From Pseudomonas koreensis (GTDB lineage: Bacteria > Pseudomonadota > Gammaproteobacteria > Pseudomonadales > Pseudomonadaceae), in assembly GCF_012986595.1 (NCBI RefSeq), contig NZ_JAAQYM010000001.1:930001-994000 (forward strand): a stretch of 64,000 bases of DNA. The letters are read 5' to 3'. Under the pieces are notes generated by a model. The model did no database searches. It saw nothing but the letters and a program-made list of their open reading frames with translations, and was not told the DNA's origin. Made by a program: the position numbers and the translations under genes. Shown piece after piece: positions 8,429 to 16,443 of the stretch (positions are counted from its first letter, which is position 1; every line of letters starts with the position of its first letter).

Positions 8429-8760
8429 GCATTTCACCTATGACTTGGGGTCACCTCAAGCCGTTTCTCACACGACGAAGAGGTGGCAGCTGTGTGCGGG
8501 GTGAGAAAACCGGTCATAGGCACCCGGCCAGACATAAAGTCTGCCCGCACAGAGCCGCCATAACGCATTTGCATGCAGCGGATTGGCTGGCGGCAATTAT
8601 GCGGGTATGGGCACTGAATGACTATGAACTGCCGGGTTCTCACGCCCGGTCGCTGAGTTTTCAGCGACAGCTCAAGGCTAGAGAGCCGGCGTCCGACGGA
8701 CAACCTGAAAACCTTGTGGGAAGGTTCTGGTTATCCCACACACTTTTAAACACAACCACA
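8429..8760 (-). promoter_or_regulatory. Structured putative leader RNA of the DUF6124 gene
   Basis: No gene is supported in this stretch. Read on the minus strand it can form several nested hairpins: GTGCGGG (8544-8550) with CCCGCAC (8494-8500), enclosing CAGAC/GTCTG (8529-8543) and CCGG/CCGG (8510-8527). Further upstream are GTCGCTGA/TCAGCGAC (8649-8668) and CCGGG/CCCGG (8632-8649). The hairpins end shortly before the start codon, as expected of a 5' untranslated regulatory region. I cannot match it to a named RNA family. A short ORF in this leader is probably spurious. Confidence 0.45.
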
Positions 8761-8764
8761 CTCG

Positions 8765-8858
8765 CTGTAGGAGCTGCCGAAGGCTGCGATCTTTTGACTT
8801 TGGCTTTCACAACTCAAAAGCAAGATCAAAAGATCGCAGCCTTCGGCAGCTCCTACAG
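8765..8858. repeat. REP-like inverted repeat (TGTAGGAGCTGCCGAAGG variant)
   Basis: Arms CTGTAGGAGCTGCCGAAGGC (from 8765) and the complement ending at 8858 are perfect over more than 25 bp; both carry GAAGG instead of GCAGG, a compensatory change. Confidence 0.92.
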
Positions 8859-8942
8859 GGGGATTGGGCTTATTCAGTTAAAAACAGGTCGGCTGTCAGG
8901 CCGCCATCGCCAGCAGGCTGCCCCGAACGCGGCACAGCCGCC

Positions 8943-9261
8943 CCACTCAACAGGATGAGCGTTAGCTCGGCTGCAGCTCTTGATCTTGATCCACGGGCGA
9001 CGTCGGAAGGCTGAGTGGAGGGATTGATCCGGGCGTGGGAGCGTAGCGACCGTTTGGCGAAGCCAAACACAGCGAGAGGAGGTGCAGCGAAGCAAACCGT
9101 AGACGCTGCGCCCGGATCGATCCCGGAGCGAAGGAACCCCGAGCCCCAGCGAGCGGGCCGCACGCAGGAGCAAGCGTTTTTGGTTACTTTTGGGGCGTTT
9201 GCCAAAAGTGACCCGCCGTAAGGGCGGAACCCCAAGCCGCCGTTACCGCAGCAACGGATAT
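8943..9261. repeat. Long dispersed repeat, copy 1 (about 290-320 bp)
   Basis: Nearly identical to 24205-24524 across about 290 bp, then partly conserved to a shared GCAACGGATAT end. Internally it contains inverted segments: GGATTGATCCGGGCG with CGCCCGGATCGATCC, GTTTGGCGAAGCCAAAC, CTTTTGG..CCAAAAG, and CCGCCGTAAGGGCGG. It sits directly upstream of dppA1. Short open frames on both strands look spurious. It accounts for most of the gap 8859-9379; nothing else was identified there apart from the presumed dppA1 promoter. Confidence 0.85.
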
Positions 9262-9379
9262 GTACACACAGCCCAGATATACCGAGATAGACACCCCAAC
9301 AAGAAAAACGATATTTCCGAACACCCCCAAATCCCCGCTAACCTCAACAAACAACCACCTCCAAAATCCCGGGGACTCC

Positions 9380-10981
9380 ATGCCAAGATCCACCCTCAAA
9401 CCGCTCCTGATCTCCCTGGCCCTGGCCGCAACCACCCCCATAGCCAACGCAGCCACCACCCTGGTCTACTGCTCGGAAGCCAGCCCCGCCGGCTTCGACC
9501 CCAGCCAATACACCAGCGGCACCGACTTCGACGCCTCCGCCGAAACCGTCTTCAACCGCCTCACCCAATTCCAGCGCGGCGGCACCGACATCGAACCCGG
9601 CCTGGCGACCAAATGGGACGTCTCCAGCGACGGCCTGCAATACACCTTCCACCTGCGCCAAAACGTAAAATTCCACACAACGGAATATTTCACCCCGACC
9701 CGCGACTTCAACGCCGACGACGTGCTGTTCACCTTCCACCGCCTGCTCGACCCGGACAACGCCTTCCGCAAGGCCTACCCCGCCGAGTCCCCGTACTTCA
9801 CCGACATGGGCCTGAACACCACCATCAAATCGGTAGAAAAACTCGACGACCACACCGTGCGCTTCAACCTGAACAACGTCGACGCCGCCTTCGTGCAAAA
9901 CCTCGCCATGAGCTTCGCCTCGGTGCAATCGGCCGAATACGCCGCCCAGCTGTTGAATGAAGGCAAAGCCGCCGACCTCAACCAGAAACCGGTGGGCACC
10001 GGTCCGTTCGTGTTCAAGCGCTACCAGAAGGACTCACAAATCCGCTACGCCGCGAACAAGGCCTACTGGAAACCCGAAGACGTGAAGATCGACAACCTGA
10101 TCTTCTCGATCACCCCCGACGCCGCCGTGCGCCTGCAGAAACTCAAGGCCGGCGAATGCCAGGTCAGCGGCTACCCGCGCCCGGCCGACATCGAGGTCAT
10201 GGAAAAAGACCCGAACCTGCGCGTGCTCAAGCAGGCCGGTTTCAACCTCGGGTTCCTTGCCTACAACACCACTCACCCGCCGCTGGATCAGCTCAAGGTC
10301 CGCCAAGCGCTGGACATGGCCATCGACAAACCGGCGATCATCAAAGCCGTCTACCAGAGTGCTGGCCAGTTGGCGCAAAACGCCCTGCCACCCGCGCAAT
10401 GGTCATATGACCCGAACATCAAGGACGCGCCCTACGACCCGGTAAAAGCCAAGGCGCTACTCAAGGAAGCCGGGGTTGCACCGGGTACCACCATCAACTT
10501 GTGGGCGATGACCGTGCAGCGCGCCTCCAACCCGAACGCGCGGATGTCGGCGCAGATGATCCAGCAGGATTGGGACAAGATCGGGATCAAGGCCAACATC
10601 GTCAGCTACGAATGGGGCGAGTACATCAAGCGCGCGAAAAATGGCGAACACGACGCGATGATCTATGGTTGGACAGGTGACAACGGCGACCCGGACAACT
10701 GGCTCGGCGTGCTCTACAGCTGCGCGGCGGTCAAGGGCAGCAACTACGCCAAGTGGTGCGACCCGGCCTACGACAAACTGGTGCAACAGGCCAAGGTGAC
10801 CACCGACAAGGCGCAACGGGTAAAACTGTATCAACAGGCGCAACTGATCCTTAAACAGCAGGTGCCGATCACCCCGATCGCCAACTCCACGGTGTTCCAG
10901 CCGCTGCGCAAGGAAGTGACCGACTTCAAGATCAGCCCGTTTGGCCTTACACCCTTCTACGGCGTGGGTATAAATAAGTAA
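9380..10981 (+). CDS. dppA1: Dipeptide ABC transporter periplasmic binding protein (first of four paralogues)
   Basis: A 533-residue SBP_bac_5 protein with a signal peptide (hydrophobic LLISLALAATTPIANA, then mature ATTLVYCSEASPAGFDPSQY). Family landmarks include LTQFQRGGTDIEPGLATKWDVS, the FNADDVLFTFHRL motif and GWTGDNGDPDNWL. It should capture di- or tripeptides in the periplasm for DppBCDF. The start at ATG 9380 gives a clean signal peptide; an upstream in-frame extension to 9260 lacks support. Position next to SIMPL/roxSR equals PAO1 dppA1 (PA4496). It has its own terminator, so it is probably a separate transcript. Confidence 0.9.
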   Translation: MPRSTLKPLLISLALAATTPIANAATTLVYCSEASPAGFDPSQYTSGTDFDASAETVFNRLTQFQRGGTDIEPGLATKWDVSSDGLQYTFHLRQNVKFHTTEYFTPTRDFNADDVLFTFHRLLDPDNAFRKAYPAESPYFTDMGLNTTIKSVEKLDDHTVRFNLNNVDAAFVQNLAMSFASVQSAEYAAQLLNEGKAADLNQKPVGTGPFVFKRYQKDSQIRYAANKAYWKPEDVKIDNLIFSITPDAAVRLQKLKAGECQVSGYPRPADIEVMEKDPNLRVLKQAGFNLGFLAYNTTHPPLDQLKVRQALDMAIDKPAIIKAVYQSAGQLAQNALPPAQWSYDPNIKDAPYDPVKAKALLKEAGVAPGTTINLWAMTVQRASNPNARMSAQMIQQDWDKIGIKANIVSYEWGEYIKRAKNGEHDAMIYGWTGDNGDPDNWLGVLYSCAAVKGSNYAKWCDPAYDKLVQQAKVTTDKAQRVKLYQQAQLILKQQVPITPIANSTVFQPLRKEVTDFKISPFGLTPFYGVGINK

Positions 10982-10985
10982 CACC

Positions 10986-11040
10986 AAGCCCCAAGGCGGC
11001 GCGCACAACGTGACCAGCGCACCGTTTTGGGGCTTCGTTT
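10986..11040 (+). terminator. Terminator after dppA1
   Basis: AAGCCCCAA (10986-10994) pairs with TTGGGGCTT (11027-11035), followed by CGTTT. Confidence 0.75.
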
Positions 11041-11241
11041 GCACCGTAAAAAACACCCGCAAACGGTCAAATGCGTCAACTCTTACACAAATGCGACATT
11101 AAGGTACGTTCGTGCCACGCTTTGAGGCCGGCAGCCGCTCTGGATCTTGCATTGGGTATGGCCCCTGCATAAGTATCCGCAGGCACGACTCACGAGGTCG
11201 TACCTCAATATTAAAAAATGACAACAAATCATGAGGCCAAC

Positions 11242-12867
11242 ATGCTTAAACACGCGGTCATTCCGTTTTTAGTCGGCGCAGGCTTGTTAGCCTCCGCACC
11301 TTTCGCATCCGCTGCGACTAACCTGGTGTTCTGCTCCGAAGGGAGCCCGGCCGGTTTTGATCCAGGCCAGTACACCACCGGAACCGACTTCGACGCCTCA
11401 GCCGAAACCATGTTCAACCGTCTGAGCCAGTTCGAGCGTGGCGGCACCGCCGTTATCCCGGGCCTCGCCACCAGCTGGGACATTTCCCCGGATGGCCTGA
11501 CCTACACCTTCCACCTGCGTGAAGGCGTGAAGTTCCACACCACCCCGTATTTCAAGCCGACGCGTAACTTCAACGCCGACGACGTGCTGTTCACCTTTAA
11601 TCGCATGATTAACAAGGATGACCCGTTCCGTAAGGCGTACCCGACCGAATTCCCGTACTTCACCGACATGGGGATGGACACCAACATCACCAAGATCGAT
11701 AAAGTCGACGACAACACCGTCAAGTTCACGCTGAAAGAAGTCGACGCCGCGTTCATCCAGAACATGGCCATGAGCTTCGCCTCGATCCAGTCCGCCGAGT
11801 ACGCTGCCCAGCTGCTCAAGGAAGGCAAGGCTGCCGACATCAACCAGAAGCCGATCGGCACCGGCCCGTTCGTGTTCAAGAGCTACCAGAAAGACTCGAA
11901 CATCCGTTACACCGGCAACAAGGACTACTGGAAGCCTGAAGACGTGAAGATCGACAACCTGATCTTCGCTATCACCACCGACCCGTCGGTGCGCATCCAG
12001 AAGCTGAAAAAGAACGAGTGCCAGGTCACCCTGTTCCCGCGTCCGGCAGATCTCGCGGCGCTGAAAGCCGACAAGACCCTGAAGATGCCTGACCAGGCCG
12101 GTTTCAACCTGGGCTACATCGCCTACAACGTGATGGACAAGGTCAAGGGCAGCAACGAGCCGAACCCGTTGGCCGACCTGCGTGTGCGTCAGGCGCTGGA
12201 CATGGCGGTAAACAAGCCGCAGATCATCGATTCGGTTTACCAGGGCGCCGGCCAGTTGGCCGTGAACGCCATGCCGCCGACCCAGTGGTCCTACGACACC
12301 ACCATCAAGGATGCCAAGTACGATCCTGAAAAAGCCAAGCAACTGCTCAAGGAAGCTGGCGTCAAGGAAGGTACCGAGATCGTTCTGTGGGCAATGCCGG
12401 TGCAGCGTCCATACAACCCAAACGCCAAACTGATGGCTGAAATGCTCCAGTCCGACTGGGCCAAGATCGGCTTGAAAGTGAAGATCACCAGCTACGAGTG
12501 GGGCGAGTACATCAAGCGCTCCAAAGGCGGCGAGAACCAGGCCATGCTGATTGGCTGGAGCGGTGACAATGGTGATCCGGACAACTGGCTGAACGTGCTG
12601 TTCGGCTGCGACTCGCTCAGCGGCAACAACTTCTCCAAGTGGTGCGACAAGAAGTACGACGGTCTCGTCAAGGATGCCAAACGCACCACCGACCAGGCCA
12701 AGCGCACCGAACTGTACAAACAGGCGCAACACGTCCTTAAAGATGCTGTTCCATACACACCTATCGCTCACTCGACGGTGTTCCAACCCATGCGCGCCAA
12801 CGTGCAGGATTTCAAGATCAGCCCATTCGGCTTGAATTCCTTCTACGGCGTCAGCGTCAGCAATTAA
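11242..12867 (+). CDS. dppA2: Dipeptide ABC transporter periplasmic binding protein (second paralogue)
   Basis: A 541-residue SBP_bac_5 protein. The signal peptide is MLKHAVIPFLVGAGLLASAP with cleavage after ASA near residue 25; the mature part begins ATNLVFCSEGSPAGFDPGQY. It contains FNADDVLFTFNRMI and GWSGDNGDPDNWLN. ATG 11242 was preferred over ATG 11218 because a TGAGGCC Shine-Dalgarno precedes it. It is very similar to its neighbours but carries a small insertion near residue 305 (VKGSNEPNPLADL). The 260-bp upstream gap holds a short hairpin ACGACTCACGAGGTCGT and probably its own promoter. In PAO1 the paralogues differ in peptide preference; specificity here is unknown. Confidence 0.9.
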   Translation: MLKHAVIPFLVGAGLLASAPFASAATNLVFCSEGSPAGFDPGQYTTGTDFDASAETMFNRLSQFERGGTAVIPGLATSWDISPDGLTYTFHLREGVKFHTTPYFKPTRNFNADDVLFTFNRMINKDDPFRKAYPTEFPYFTDMGMDTNITKIDKVDDNTVKFTLKEVDAAFIQNMAMSFASIQSAEYAAQLLKEGKAADINQKPIGTGPFVFKSYQKDSNIRYTGNKDYWKPEDVKIDNLIFAITTDPSVRIQKLKKNECQVTLFPRPADLAALKADKTLKMPDQAGFNLGYIAYNVMDKVKGSNEPNPLADLRVRQALDMAVNKPQIIDSVYQGAGQLAVNAMPPTQWSYDTTIKDAKYDPEKAKQLLKEAGVKEGTEIVLWAMPVQRPYNPNAKLMAEMLQSDWAKIGLKVKITSYEWGEYIKRSKGGENQAMLIGWSGDNGDPDNWLNVLFGCDSLSGNNFSKWCDKKYDGLVKDAKRTTDQAKRTELYKQAQHVLKDAVPYTPIAHSTVFQPMRANVQDFKISPFGLNSFYGVSVSN

Positions 12868-12873
12868 GCCATT

Positions 12874-12908
12874 GCAACGGCGGCGTTCATGACGTCGCCG
12901 TTGCTTTC
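12874..12908 (+). terminator. Hairpin terminator after dppA2; start of the 301-bp dppA2-dppA3 gap
   Basis: GCAACGGCG pairs with CGCCGTTGC (12896-12904), followed by a short T run. The rest of the gap 12909-13168 contains no supported ORF. PAO1 carries two genes, mdpA and psdR, at this place. Confidence 0.65.
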
Positions 12909-13168
12909 GCTGCCGGGAAGTCAGGAATTTGCCTACAGCCAATTCCGCTGCGGATGACTGCAGCGGCGAAGGACGCGTCGACTTTTCCTACGAGTTTTCA
13001 GGCAATTACGCATTTACTGCCAGACCCACGGCCCCTACCGTCGGGTTCTGACCAGTTTCTGCGTGGGCCACCGGCTTGCTGTACGTACTGGATTGAGCTC
13101 AATGCAACCTCAACTTCCCTGGACGGGATCGCGGTGCATTGAACAACACTACAAAAAGAGGGAGCGTC

Positions 13169-14767
13169 ATGCGCCATACCTTGGTTTTTTCCGCATTGCT
13201 GGGCGCCGGCCTGTTGGCCGCCACGTCCGCCAGTTACGCCGCCAGCAACAGCCTGGTGTTCTGCTCCGAAGGCAGCCCGGCCGGTTTCGATACGGCGCAG
13301 TACACGACGGCGACCGATAACGACGCCGCCGAGCCGCTGTATAACCGTCTGGTCGAGTTTGAAAAAGGCGCGACCAATGTCGTACCGGGGCTGGCAACCA
13401 AGTGGGATATTTCCGAGGGTGGTCTCAAGTACACCTTTCACCTGCGTGAAGGTGTGAAATTTCATACAACGCCGTACTTCAAACCGACGCGCGACTTCAA
13501 CGCCGACGACGTGCTGTTCACGTTTAACCGCATGCTCGATCCGCAACAGCCCTTCCGTAAGGCTTATCCGACCGAGTTCCCGTATTTCAACGGGATGAGC
13601 CTGAACAAGAACATCGCCAAGGTCGAAAAGACCGGGCCGCTGACCGTGGAGTTCACGCTCAACAGCGTCGACGCCGCGTTCATCCAGAACATCGCCATGA
13701 GCTTCGCCGCCATCCTGTCCGCCGAATACGCCGACAAGCTCCTGGCCGCGGGCAAACCGAGCGACATCAACCAGAAGCCGGTCGGTACCGGGCCGTTCGT
13801 GTTCAAGAGCTATCAGAAAGACTCGAACATCCGTTACACCGGCAACGAGCATTACTGGGACCCGAGCCGGGTCAAACTGAAGAACCTGATCTTCGCGATC
13901 AACACCGACGCTTCGGTGCGCGTGCAGAAGCTCAAGGCCGGCGAATGCCAGATCACCCTGCATCCGCGCCCTGCCGATGTCGAAGCGCTGAAGGCCGACC
14001 CGAAACTGCAGCTGATTTCCAAGCCGGGCTTCAACCTCGGTTACATCGCCTACAACGTGCGTCACAAGCCCTTCGACCAGCTCGAAGTACGGCAGGCGCT
14101 GGACATGGCGGTGAATAAACAAGGGATTCTCAACGCCGTTTATCAAGGCGCCGGGCAACTGGCCGTCAACGGCATGCCGCCGACCCAGTGGTCCTACGAC
14201 GAGACGATCAAGGACGCCGCCTACAACCCGGAAAAAGCCAAAGAGCTGCTCAAGGCTGCCGGCGTCAAAGAAGGCACCGAGATCACCCTGTGGGCGATGC
14301 CGGTGCAGCGTCCGTACAACCCGAACGCCAAGCTGATGGCCGAAATGCTCCAGGCGGACTGGGCAAAAATCGGTCTGAAAGTGAAGATCGTCAGCTACGA
14401 ATGGGGCGAGTACATCAAGCGCACCAAAAATGGCGAGCACGACATCAGTCTGATCGGCTGGACCGGCGACAACGGGGACCCGGACAACTGGCTGGGCACC
14501 CTGTACAGCTGCGACGCGATTGGCGGCAACAACTACTCCATGTGGTGCGATCCGGCTTACGACAAGCTGATCAAAGAGGCCAAGGTCGTCACCGACCGCG
14601 ACCAGCGCACCACGCTCTACAAACAGGCGCAGCAGTTGCTCAAGCAGCAAGTGCCGATCACGCCTGTCGCCCACTCGACGGTCAACCAGCCGCTAAGCGC
14701 CAGGGTTGAAGGCTTCAAGGTCAGCCCCTTCGGTCGCAACGTATTTTCGGGCGTCAGTATCGATTAA
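13169..14767 (+). CDS. dppA3: Dipeptide ABC transporter periplasmic binding protein (third paralogue)
   Basis: A 532-residue SBP_bac_5 protein with signal peptide MRHTLVFSALLGAGLLAATS ending near SYA (residue 24) and mature start ASNSLVFCSEGSPAGFDTAQY. It shares FNADDVLFTFNRML and GWTGDNGDPDNWL with the other paralogues. ATG 13169 has an AGAGGGAGCG Shine-Dalgarno. It precedes opdP by 176 bp; a T-poor hairpin and a 12-bp palindromic operator candidate lie between. The order dppA3-opdP-dppA4-dppBCDF equals PAO1 PA4500-PA4506. Confidence 0.9.
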   Translation: MRHTLVFSALLGAGLLAATSASYAASNSLVFCSEGSPAGFDTAQYTTATDNDAAEPLYNRLVEFEKGATNVVPGLATKWDISEGGLKYTFHLREGVKFHTTPYFKPTRDFNADDVLFTFNRMLDPQQPFRKAYPTEFPYFNGMSLNKNIAKVEKTGPLTVEFTLNSVDAAFIQNIAMSFAAILSAEYADKLLAAGKPSDINQKPVGTGPFVFKSYQKDSNIRYTGNEHYWDPSRVKLKNLIFAINTDASVRVQKLKAGECQITLHPRPADVEALKADPKLQLISKPGFNLGYIAYNVRHKPFDQLEVRQALDMAVNKQGILNAVYQGAGQLAVNGMPPTQWSYDETIKDAAYNPEKAKELLKAAGVKEGTEITLWAMPVQRPYNPNAKLMAEMLQADWAKIGLKVKIVSYEWGEYIKRTKNGEHDISLIGWTGDNGDPDNWLGTLYSCDAIGGNNYSMWCDPAYDKLIKEAKVVTDRDQRTTLYKQAQQLLKQQVPITPVAHSTVNQPLSARVEGFKVSPFGRNVFSGVSID

Positions 14768-14789
14768 CCCAACCGATTAGCCGCAATGC

Positions 14790-14814
14790 TGAGGGGGGCC
14801 GTCTATCCCCCTCA
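14790..14814 (+). terminator. Hairpin after dppA3 without a T tract
   Basis: TGAGGGGG pairs with CCCCCTCA around a 9-nt loop. There is no poly-T run, so it may be a processing or stability hairpin rather than a terminator. Confidence 0.45.
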
Positions 14815-14852
14815 CGCAAGCGCTTTGCCGAAATTCGCCAATCAGGCCTTTT

Positions 14853-14864
14853 GCAAACGTTTGC
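14853..14864. promoter_or_regulatory. Perfect palindrome upstream of opdP (LacI-type operator candidate)
   Basis: GCAAACGTTTGC is a perfect 12-bp dyad 80 bp before the opdP start. The central CG pair and AAACGTTT core are the pattern of LacI-family operators such as PurR or Cra sites. No regulator can be assigned. Confidence 0.4.
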
Positions 14865-14943
14865 GATGTGTGAATGAGTTCTAAACCAATAACCGGCCCA
14901 CCCAAAAAAGCCGGCATAAAAAGAAAGTAAAGGAGCTTCACCC

Positions 14944-16365
14944 ATGAAACTGAGCAGCACCGCGATACTGGCCCTGGCCATCAGCAGCATCACCGCCACG
15001 GCGTATGCAGAACCTGTCAGTCAGGAATTCGTACCGACCACTCTGGCCGGCAGCAGCGCCCAGAGCGAGGCCAAAGGCTTTATCGAAGGACAAAGCCTGG
15101 GCGGCACGACCCGCAACTGGTACGCCAACGAACTGAAGCGTCGTGATGACACCTTCAGCTACGTGAAGAACAGCGACAAGAACACTTCGCCAGTGGTCAA
15201 GACACCGACCCCGCGTCGTATCAACTGGGTGCAAGGCACCATCGTCAACTACACCTCGGGCTTCACCCAAGGCACCGTTGGCGTCAGCACTGAAGTCGCG
15301 GCGTACAACGCCATCGTTCTGGATCGTGATCGCAAGGACATCGCCGGCGGTTCCAACCGTACCCTGGCACACTCCGACGGCGATGCCGTAGACCAGTGGA
15401 GCAAACTGGGTCTGGCCAACGTCAAGTTCCGTGTGTCCAACACCACCCTGACCGCGGGTCGCCAGAACTTCAGCACGCCGATCGTCGACGTCATCGGCAA
15501 CCGTCCGCTGCCTTCGAGCTTTGAAGGGATCAGCCTGCACAGCGAAGAACTCAACAACCTGTCGTTCGACCTGGCCGGTTTTGACCGAGTTTCGCCACGT
15601 ACCGAGCAGAGCCTGTCGAAATTCCGCTCCGAGTACTCGGCCACTGGCGTTGAAACCGACAAGGTCTACACCGCCGGCGTCAACTATCAGCCGCTCAAGA
15701 GCCTGAAAACCAGCCTCTACGTTGCTAACGTCGAAGACTTCTGGAACCAGTACTACTTCGGCGGCACCCACGAACTGGGTGACAGCCAAGTGCTGAGCCT
15801 GACCACCGGCCTGAACTACTACAAGACCGTCGACGAAGGCAAAAAGTTGATGGGCAACATCGACAACGACACCTACTCCCTGTCGTTCGGCCTGACCCAC
15901 CAGGCGCACAGCCTGACCTTCTCGTATCAGCAAGTGAACGGTAACGAGTACTTCGACTACCTGCACGAAACCAACGGCATCTACCTGGCCAACTCCCTGC
16001 TGTCGGACTTCAACGGCCCGAACGAGAAGTCCTTCCAGATCGCCTACGGCATCAACATGGCCGAATACGGCGTGCCAGGCCTGAAGTTCAACATCTACCA
16101 GGCACGCGGCTGGGGCATCGACGGTACTCATTACACCGGCACCGCCTACACCGATCCGGGCGCCAAGCGCGGCGACCTGAGCCTGATGGACGGCGAAAGC
16201 CACTACGAATACGGCGTTGGCGCGTCCTACGCCGTGCAGAGCGGCCCGCTCAAGGCCACCGCGATTCGCGCAACCTACACCACTCACCGCGCGAGCGAGC
16301 ACCAGGCTGACGGCAACATCAACGAGTTCCGTCTGGTGACCACCATCCCGTTCAACATCCTGTAA
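14944..16365 (+). CDS. opdP: OprD-family outer-membrane porin, OpdP-like (dipeptide uptake)
   Basis: A 473-residue outer-membrane protein. The signal peptide is MKLSSTAILALAISSITATA, cleaved after AYA (residue 22). The mature sequence starts with the OprD family segment EFVPTTLAGSSAQSEAKGF..GQSLGGTTRNW and continues with alternating strands: RRINWVQGTIVNYTSGFTQG, LTAGRQNFSTPIV, GNRPLPSSFEGISLHSEEL and a C-terminal FRLVTTIPFNIL strand. OpdP in P. aeruginosa admits glycine-glutamate and related dipeptides. Location among dpp genes supports the OpdP call over other OprD paralogues. Shine-Dalgarno AAAGGAG. It has its own terminator before dppA4. Confidence 0.9.
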   Translation: MKLSSTAILALAISSITATAYAEPVSQEFVPTTLAGSSAQSEAKGFIEGQSLGGTTRNWYANELKRRDDTFSYVKNSDKNTSPVVKTPTPRRINWVQGTIVNYTSGFTQGTVGVSTEVAAYNAIVLDRDRKDIAGGSNRTLAHSDGDAVDQWSKLGLANVKFRVSNTTLTAGRQNFSTPIVDVIGNRPLPSSFEGISLHSEELNNLSFDLAGFDRVSPRTEQSLSKFRSEYSATGVETDKVYTAGVNYQPLKSLKTSLYVANVEDFWNQYYFGGTHELGDSQVLSLTTGLNYYKTVDEGKKLMGNIDNDTYSLSFGLTHQAHSLTFSYQQVNGNEYFDYLHETNGIYLANSLLSDFNGPNEKSFQIAYGINMAEYGVPGLKFNIYQARGWGIDGTHYTGTAYTDPGAKRGDLSLMDGESHYEYGVGASYAVQSGPLKATAIRATYTTHRASEHQADGNINEFRLVTTIPFNIL

Positions 16366-16373
16366 AAAACGCC

Positions 16374-16416
16374 AACCGACGGCTGACTCATGAAGAGTCG
16401 GCCGTTCGGTTTTTTG
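16374..16416 (+). terminator. Terminator after opdP
   Basis: AACCGACGGCTGACTC pairs with GAGTCGGCCGTTCGGTT, followed by a run of T residues. It lies just before the dppA4 ATG, so dppBCDF expression may depend on read-through or on a promoter inside opdP. Confidence 0.85.
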
Positions 16417-16443
16417 TCTTCAACCGATTGCAGAGGGTTATCG

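Noticed and set aside
11398..12942. 514-residue open frame opposite dppA2, and similar long frames opposite dppA3, dppA4, pnp and prfC
   Set aside because: High-GC codon bias leaves the opposite strand open; none has a ribosome-binding site or recognisable motif.
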